Of a stretch of 11,897 bases of DNA, positions 8,188-11,897 are shown one piece after another; positions within the stretch are counted from its first letter, which is position 1, and each line of letters starts with the position of its first letter. The notes under the pieces are model-generated. The model had not been told where the DNA came from. It saw nothing but the letters and a program-made list of their open reading frames with translations, and made no database searches. This DNA comes from Euperipatoides rowelli (taxonomy: Eukaryota > Onychophora > Udeonychophora > Euonychophora > Peripatopsidae). A program made the position numbers and the translations under genes. Where the stretch lies: assembly GCA_003024985.2 (NCBI GenBank), contig PXIH01S0068684.1. One strand, 5' to 3'.

Positions 8188-8923
8188 ACTTCCAATAAAT
8201 ACAAGATACATTGGATAGGTGCAAAAACAAAAATGAAGTTCTTAACCCCAAAGGACATAGAACTAATTATCAGCAAGACAATAAAAAACAAAAATAAAAA
8301 TTATTTCTTAATTAGTAAAAAAGTGAATATCACAATTGTTAAAAAAGATAAATACAATTTATAATACAGTATTCAACAGTTTGATTCCATGAAGAATTGG
8401 TGAGGATTTAAATCTTTCAGTTCTAACTCTAGTAGGTATTAACAATTTGTTAGCGTTTCGAGTATTAATACCTCATACAGATCCTCTAGTCTAGTTGGAG
8501 GGATAAACTGAAGGAATTGATCAAATAATTTTCTTGTAAAATTAATTGACAGAGAATTTCTTTTATCTTATAAAGACACCAATTCAAGATTTTGTAATTC
8601 ATAAATAATTAACAAAATCTCTATCCAAGATGATTTTAAGTGCACATTTTTTAATGAGTTAGAGAAATAAACAAAGATTTAGTCAAATCAGGGCACCACA
8701 CAGGTGCACAATATCAATTCCAGTTCTAATAAAGAAAATGTACACCATTATCATACCTTGAAGGGAGGGTCCCATTCTTTTTAGTTTATAAAGAATAAAG
8801 AAAAGTTTAGCTATTAACTTTTCTGATTAAGTGATCTACCTGGACTTTCCACTTCAAGTCACTTTGGATTAAGAAACCCAAAATTTTAATACAGTTAATT
8901 TCTTTTAAGGGGGCAACCTGGTT
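8150..8923 (-). pseudogene. 5'-truncated CR1/Jockey-type LINE, C-terminal end of ORF2
   Basis: Minus-strand translation matches the region after the reverse-transcriptase domain of CR1/Jockey-like non-LTR retrotransposons. It runs from IKILGF and SDLKWKVQVDHLI (about 8830-8902), through YKLKRMG, to CAPVWCPDLTK (about 8672-8710), and ends with PTRVRTERFKSSPI just before a TAA stop at 8359-8361. The frame is broken: a stop lies at 8817-8819, and several frame changes separate the blocks. About 170 bp of 3' UTR and a TAA-repeat tail follow. The open frame begins at 8923 right after a stop, which I take as the 5' truncation point, typical of incomplete target-primed reverse transcription. It is a dead copy inserted in the same orientation as gamma-adaptin. 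Confidence 0.88.
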
Positions 8924-9284
8924 TTATTTATTTATTGAACTAGTACAATGAAATTTTGTAAAAATATTTATAGTGATATGTTAATTCTTTTAAAGTGTCT
9001 AAACCTTTGTTGGGTATCTGGTTGCTATGGCAACATGCCAGCTTGGCTACGAAAATGATCAAACTTGCCCACTTCATAGAACTGGAAGGGAATGTCATAG
9101 AAGGTTCCAGTTTTTTTTTTTTTGTTAAAATGCAGAAATAGCTTAGAATGCAACTATCTTTAATTTAATGTCACATAATATATTTTAAAAATGCAACAAT
9201 ATACTGTAACTAATTTTAAAAAATTTTAAGAAACGTACACAAACTAAAACAAGAAAAAAATGAAAATTAAAAAAGTTAGGTCAA
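8924..9284. other. intronic stretch with X-box-like site and small hairpin
   Basis: Apart from the palindrome at 9021-9034, it contains an 8-bp inverted repeat (AACTGGAA near 9080 and TTCCAGTT near 9106) and AT-rich sequence. No coding block was recognised. Confidence 0.5.
9021..9034. promoter_or_regulatory. RFX X-box-like palindrome
   Basis: GTTGCTATGGCAAC matches the RFX X-box half sites (GTTGCC and GGCAAC around AT) with one mismatch. RFX factors bind such sites in promoters of ciliary genes. No promoter or gene start is recognisable next to it, so the function is inferred from the motif alone. Confidence 0.4.
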
Positions 9285-9795
9285 ATATTTTTTATACATT
9301 GCACTCTACATATAATAAAGTAAATTTCTACCAAATTTCATTGCAATATAATAATCCAGAGATGCACATCTGAGGGGGCAAGTTTACAAGAAAGTCGCAA
9401 ATTGGGTTTTGAGAAAATCGTATTTAAAAAAATCTTTTTTTTCCACATTTTTTTTAAAAATTAAGTGAATTTTTTTTTACTGCATTTTAAATATGCTAAA
9501 GTAAAATTCTACCAAATTTCAATGCAATGTAATAATCCATTGATGCACAGTTGGAGGGGGCAAGTTTATAAGGAATTCCGGAATTGATTTTGTGAAAATT
9601 ACATTTTCAAAATTTTGAGTGATTTTTTTTTCCTACAGAGCTCTAAACATAATAAAAGTAAAATTATACCAAAAAGTTCAAATTTTTGCAATTTAGTATA
9701 TTGCTGCATTGCTATATTTATCAATGGAGTAATATAAGTTACTGAATTTCAAAAATTCAGAACTTTAATTTTGAGAAAATTACATTTAAAAAAAA
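9285..9795. repeat. diverged tandem repeat, three copies of about 160-180 bp
   Basis: Anchors TAAATTTCTACC (9321), TAAAATTCTACC (9502) and TAAAATTATACC (9659) start successive copies, giving periods of 181 and 157. Copies 1 and 2 share ACCAAATTTCA, GCAAT, AATAATCCA, GATGCACA and GGGGGCAAGTTTA, and all copies end with GAAAAT or similar before a poly(A/T) run. Copy 3 is the most diverged. A partial unit precedes copy 1. It may be an old satellite or part of an unrecognised transposon. Confidence 0.85.
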
Positions 9796-9804
9796 ACAGC
9801 CTTA

Positions 9805-9978
9805 TTACTTTTTTGTTGTTGTTGAAAAAGTTAAAAACCTCCTGGAATAACTAGGACCACCTTCTTTTTTCTCCTCATTTCTACTTCTATCTTGCCTCAA
9901 TTTAATTATTTTCCTCTGAACTGCTTCTTGTTGCCTCCGCTTTGAATCGTACAGCCGCCTAGATATTAGTTCTACTAT
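9805..9978 (-). CDS. unidentified coding-like block (candidate exon or gene fragment)
   Basis: On the minus strand a 57-codon frame is open between a TAA at 9979-9981 and a TAA at 9805-9807, without an ATG at its start. It encodes a strikingly charged helix-like stretch: VELISRRLYDSKRRQQEA, then KIIKLRQDRSRNEEKKE, then GGPSYSRRF. Composition is richer in GC and in Arg/Lys/Glu/Gln codons than the surrounding intron, and the opposite strand is merely pyrimidine-rich. Possible acceptors are AATAG near 9976 or ATCTAG near 9961, and a possible donor is AAG followed by GTGGTC near 9859. All are weak. I do not recognise the family; RLY plus basic heptads recalls coiled-coil cytoskeletal proteins, but this is not an assignment. 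It could be an exon of a nested gene, an old retrocopy, or chance. Confidence 0.4.
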   Translation of the reverse strand: MVELISRRLYDSKRRQQEAVQRKIIKLRQDRSRNEEKKEGGPSYSRRFLTFSTTTKK

Positions 9979-9981
9979 TTA

Positions 9982-11240
9982 AACAGATTTATTCTTTGAC
10001 ACAAACATCAACTAAAGGTAAACGTAAACAAAAATATGCTTCAATTTGGTTCGGCTGTTCTCGCTAGCAGCGAACGAATAGTTAGATAAATCATCCTTGC
10101 TTCAAGTTTAAACCACGCAAGCGCATTCAAATAAACTGAGAGTTTGCCATGCTATTTCTGTAATAATATGATAGTACTTTTAAAAGCCAATTAGAATAAA
10201 ACTACCAAAATTTTCTAATTTTAGAAATCAAAATTTATTAAGAAAAGTGGTTTAAAGAAAAATCGTAGAAGTAAAATGGTAAGTCACTATAATAATTCAT
10301 TGTTATTTGCAATGAGGTACAAAAACAAAATAAACTCCAAGAATTTTACATTATTCAAAAGATAAATAAATAATTAAATAGAGGTTTGTTTTCAATTTTG
10401 TTAATTCGTCCCTCTCCCATAATACACCAGAAACAATAAGCCTGAGCAGTGGGCTAGATAGTAACTTGTAGCAAGCGTTATTTCAGGTGTGTAATCATTC
10501 ACTTTTATTATTTTGTATTAAAATTTTAAGTTAAAAGTAAATAATGAAATTTACATGATAAGGCTACTTTATAGCTCAGCAAACAATTTTTTTTCTGATA
10601 ATACGGTATCGGACTACTAAACCAATTATCAGGACTAATGCATGCCTGTTGGCTAGTAGTCTAGGACCACAATACCTCAAAAAAAAATTTTGAGCCCTGA
10701 ATGCCGTCTCCCAGTTGGCTACAAATGTGTCAGATGTAGCTAATAATGTGTACTTTCATCAGAGGTTTTCAATATTGAAAATATAAATATTTCATATCAT
10801 CATTGGTGCATTCTCCGAGGTGAATTCTCTGTAATGGATTGCAAAAGATTTTTATCTTTAACTCTTTTTAATGCAGAATATTGTCTTCCTTTTCTTTTTT
10901 TCTCTCTTTCAAATACATAATGAAAATAAAATGCAAGTTATTTGATAATTGCACAAATACTTTTCTTAAAATATTTTGTACTTTCAACCGTAAATATATT
11001 TTAAAAGTATTTTGTATTTCAGCACTTAATTGCAATACACAATACTTTTCAAATATTATATAAAATAATACAATAAATTTATATAGTGTATATACAGTAA
11101 ATATACACTACATAAGTACAGTAGCCTCTATACTGTATTTGTTTTTTAAAAAGATTAATTTATTGTATTATTTTGATATAGCCTACTGTATATTTGAAAA
11201 CTATTGTGTAATGGAAAAAAAATGTTGTTTCGCATTTTAA
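9982..11240. other. long stretch without a recognised gene
   Basis: AT-rich DNA with a somewhat GC-richer patch near 10030-10130, containing a short hairpin (TCGCT/AGCGA), and another near 10430-10480 and 10640-10760. TACTGTA/TACAGTA words cluster at 11090-11190. No splice-supported coding block or RNA gene was recognised. Confidence 0.5.
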
Positions 11241-11897
11241 GTACCACCTAGTTGGAAATGGGGTATCATTACTCCCATATTAAAAAAAGGCAATAGAAAA
11301 TTGTTAACCAATTACCGTCCAATCACCATCACAAATTCAATGGCTAAAATAGCTGAAACTATATATAATACTAAAGAGATTAAACAATCATATTGAAGAA
11401 CAGCAGAGGATTTTTCCTAATTACAATATACGGATTTAGGAAAGGCCATTCAAGTGAAGACAATCTTTTGGATTCTATGAACGATTGGACTTTAGCAAGA
11501 AACCTAGGAAAGTAAATATAATTTACTTTGATTTCCAAAAAGCTTTTGATATTGTCAACCATCAAATCCTTTTAAAAAGCTAGAACATCTGGATTTTGAC
11601 TCCTATTTAATACACTGGATAAAAAATTTCCTATTCCAAAGAGAAATCTCGGTAAAGATAGGTAATGTCTGTTCAACTTACCATACTCTGTCTAAGGGGG
11701 TTCCACAGGGCTCTGTCCTCTCAGCAACCTTCTTTAATTTATACCTCTTAGACATTGCTAATGGAATAGTTAATAAACTTATGATCTACGCAGACGATAT
11801 AAAAATTTATAGAGCTGGATCAACTGATAGTGATAGAATATCTGTAACATGACCAAAATTGCATCTCCAATAGAAATGCAATCCGGCCATCTTACAT
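11241..11897 (+). pseudogene. CR1/Jockey-type LINE reverse-transcriptase pseudogene, continues past right edge
   Basis: Plus-strand translation shows reverse-transcriptase motifs in canonical order: WKWGIITPILKKG (from 11253), NYRPI (11310-11324), FDFQKAFD with the first catalytic Asp at 11530-11532, GVPQGSVL (11697-11720), and the catalytic YADD box (11787-11798). The frame is broken several times. Changes occur near 11372, at 11425-11432 (apparent two-base insertion in ATATACGG), near 11510 and near 11568, with another near 11848. Stops follow in each abandoned frame, for example TGA at 11394-11396. The motif set matches the CR1/Jockey branch of non-LTR elements, whose polymerase copies its RNA at a nicked target. 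The left boundary is uncertain because similarity fades upstream of about 11241. It is inactive. Relationship to the minus-strand LINE fragment at 8150-8923 cannot be judged, because the two cover different parts of ORF2. Confidence 0.92.

Noticed and set aside
9021-9978. Interpreting the X-box as the promoter element of the block at 9805-9978
   Set aside because: The block reads leftward toward the X-box, so the site would be downstream of it and not upstream.
10264-10284. ATG directly followed by the strong donor-like GTAAGT, suggesting a tiny first exon
   Set aside because: No promoter or downstream coding exon supports it; a GTAAGT word alone is common.
10690-10788. Plus-strand open block reading ALNAVSQLATNVSDVANN
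   Set aside because: Short, bounded by a stop upstream, and without an acceptor or family resemblance.
10881-11063. 60-codon plus-strand open frame
   Set aside because: Low-complexity Phe/Ile/Lys/Asn composition expected from AT-rich non-coding DNA.
11380-11565. 61-codon minus-strand open frame
   Set aside because: Antisense shadow of the plus-strand reverse-transcriptase pseudogene.

Overview
The window is AT-rich animal nuclear DNA with three isolated N characters, long homopolymer runs, spliced exons and decayed retroelements. The firmest gene evidence is two minus-strand exons (2674-2754, then 1404-1502) of the gamma subunit of the AP-1 clathrin adaptor complex (gamma-adaptin, AP1G). 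Both have correct splice signals and phase-0 joins. An animal is likely, probably an invertebrate, judging from the gamma-adaptin sequence together with LINE fragments of CR1/Jockey type, an LTR element and a possible hAT end. I cannot name the species.

Layout on the + strand: 1-1403 is intron after the second exon seen here. The next gamma-adaptin exon is not visible and must lie left of base 1. 1404-1502 is an exon, 1503-2673 a complete 1,171-bp intron, and 2674-2754 the preceding exon. From 2755 to the right edge I find no further gamma-adaptin exon, so if the assembly is right this is at least 9.1 kb of one intron. It holds a perfect 18-bp inverted repeat (3808-3847), a 30-bp tandem repeat (4681-4750) and a possible hAT transposon end (from 5109). 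A complete but non-coding LTR retrotransposon follows (5252-7918). Next come the 3' end of a LINE on the minus strand (8150-8923) with an ATT-repeat tail, an RFX X-box-like palindrome (9021-9034) and a diverged three-copy tandem repeat (9285-9795). The right end holds an unidentified minus-strand coding-like block (9805-9978), about 1.2 kb with nothing recognisable, and a plus-strand LINE reverse-transcriptase pseudogene (11241 to the right edge).

The LTR element is the most informative structure. It has 943-bp and 935-bp LTRs, a TGG-starting primer-site position just after the 5' LTR, a 16-base polypurine tract directly against the 3' LTR, and a 4-6-bp target duplication. Its termini are TATA-type instead of TG...CA, and only 789 bp of non-coding sequence lie inside. 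It therefore looks like a non-autonomous element that would depend on proteins made elsewhere. The two LTRs differ often at CpG versus TpG/CpA, as expected after germline methylation. Both LTRs keep a long imperfect hairpin, and the internal region has a GC-rich segment able to form two competing hairpins.

No tRNA, rRNA, CRISPR array or intact transposase or polymerase gene was found. Most small ATG-to-stop frames here are chance frames in repeats or introns.
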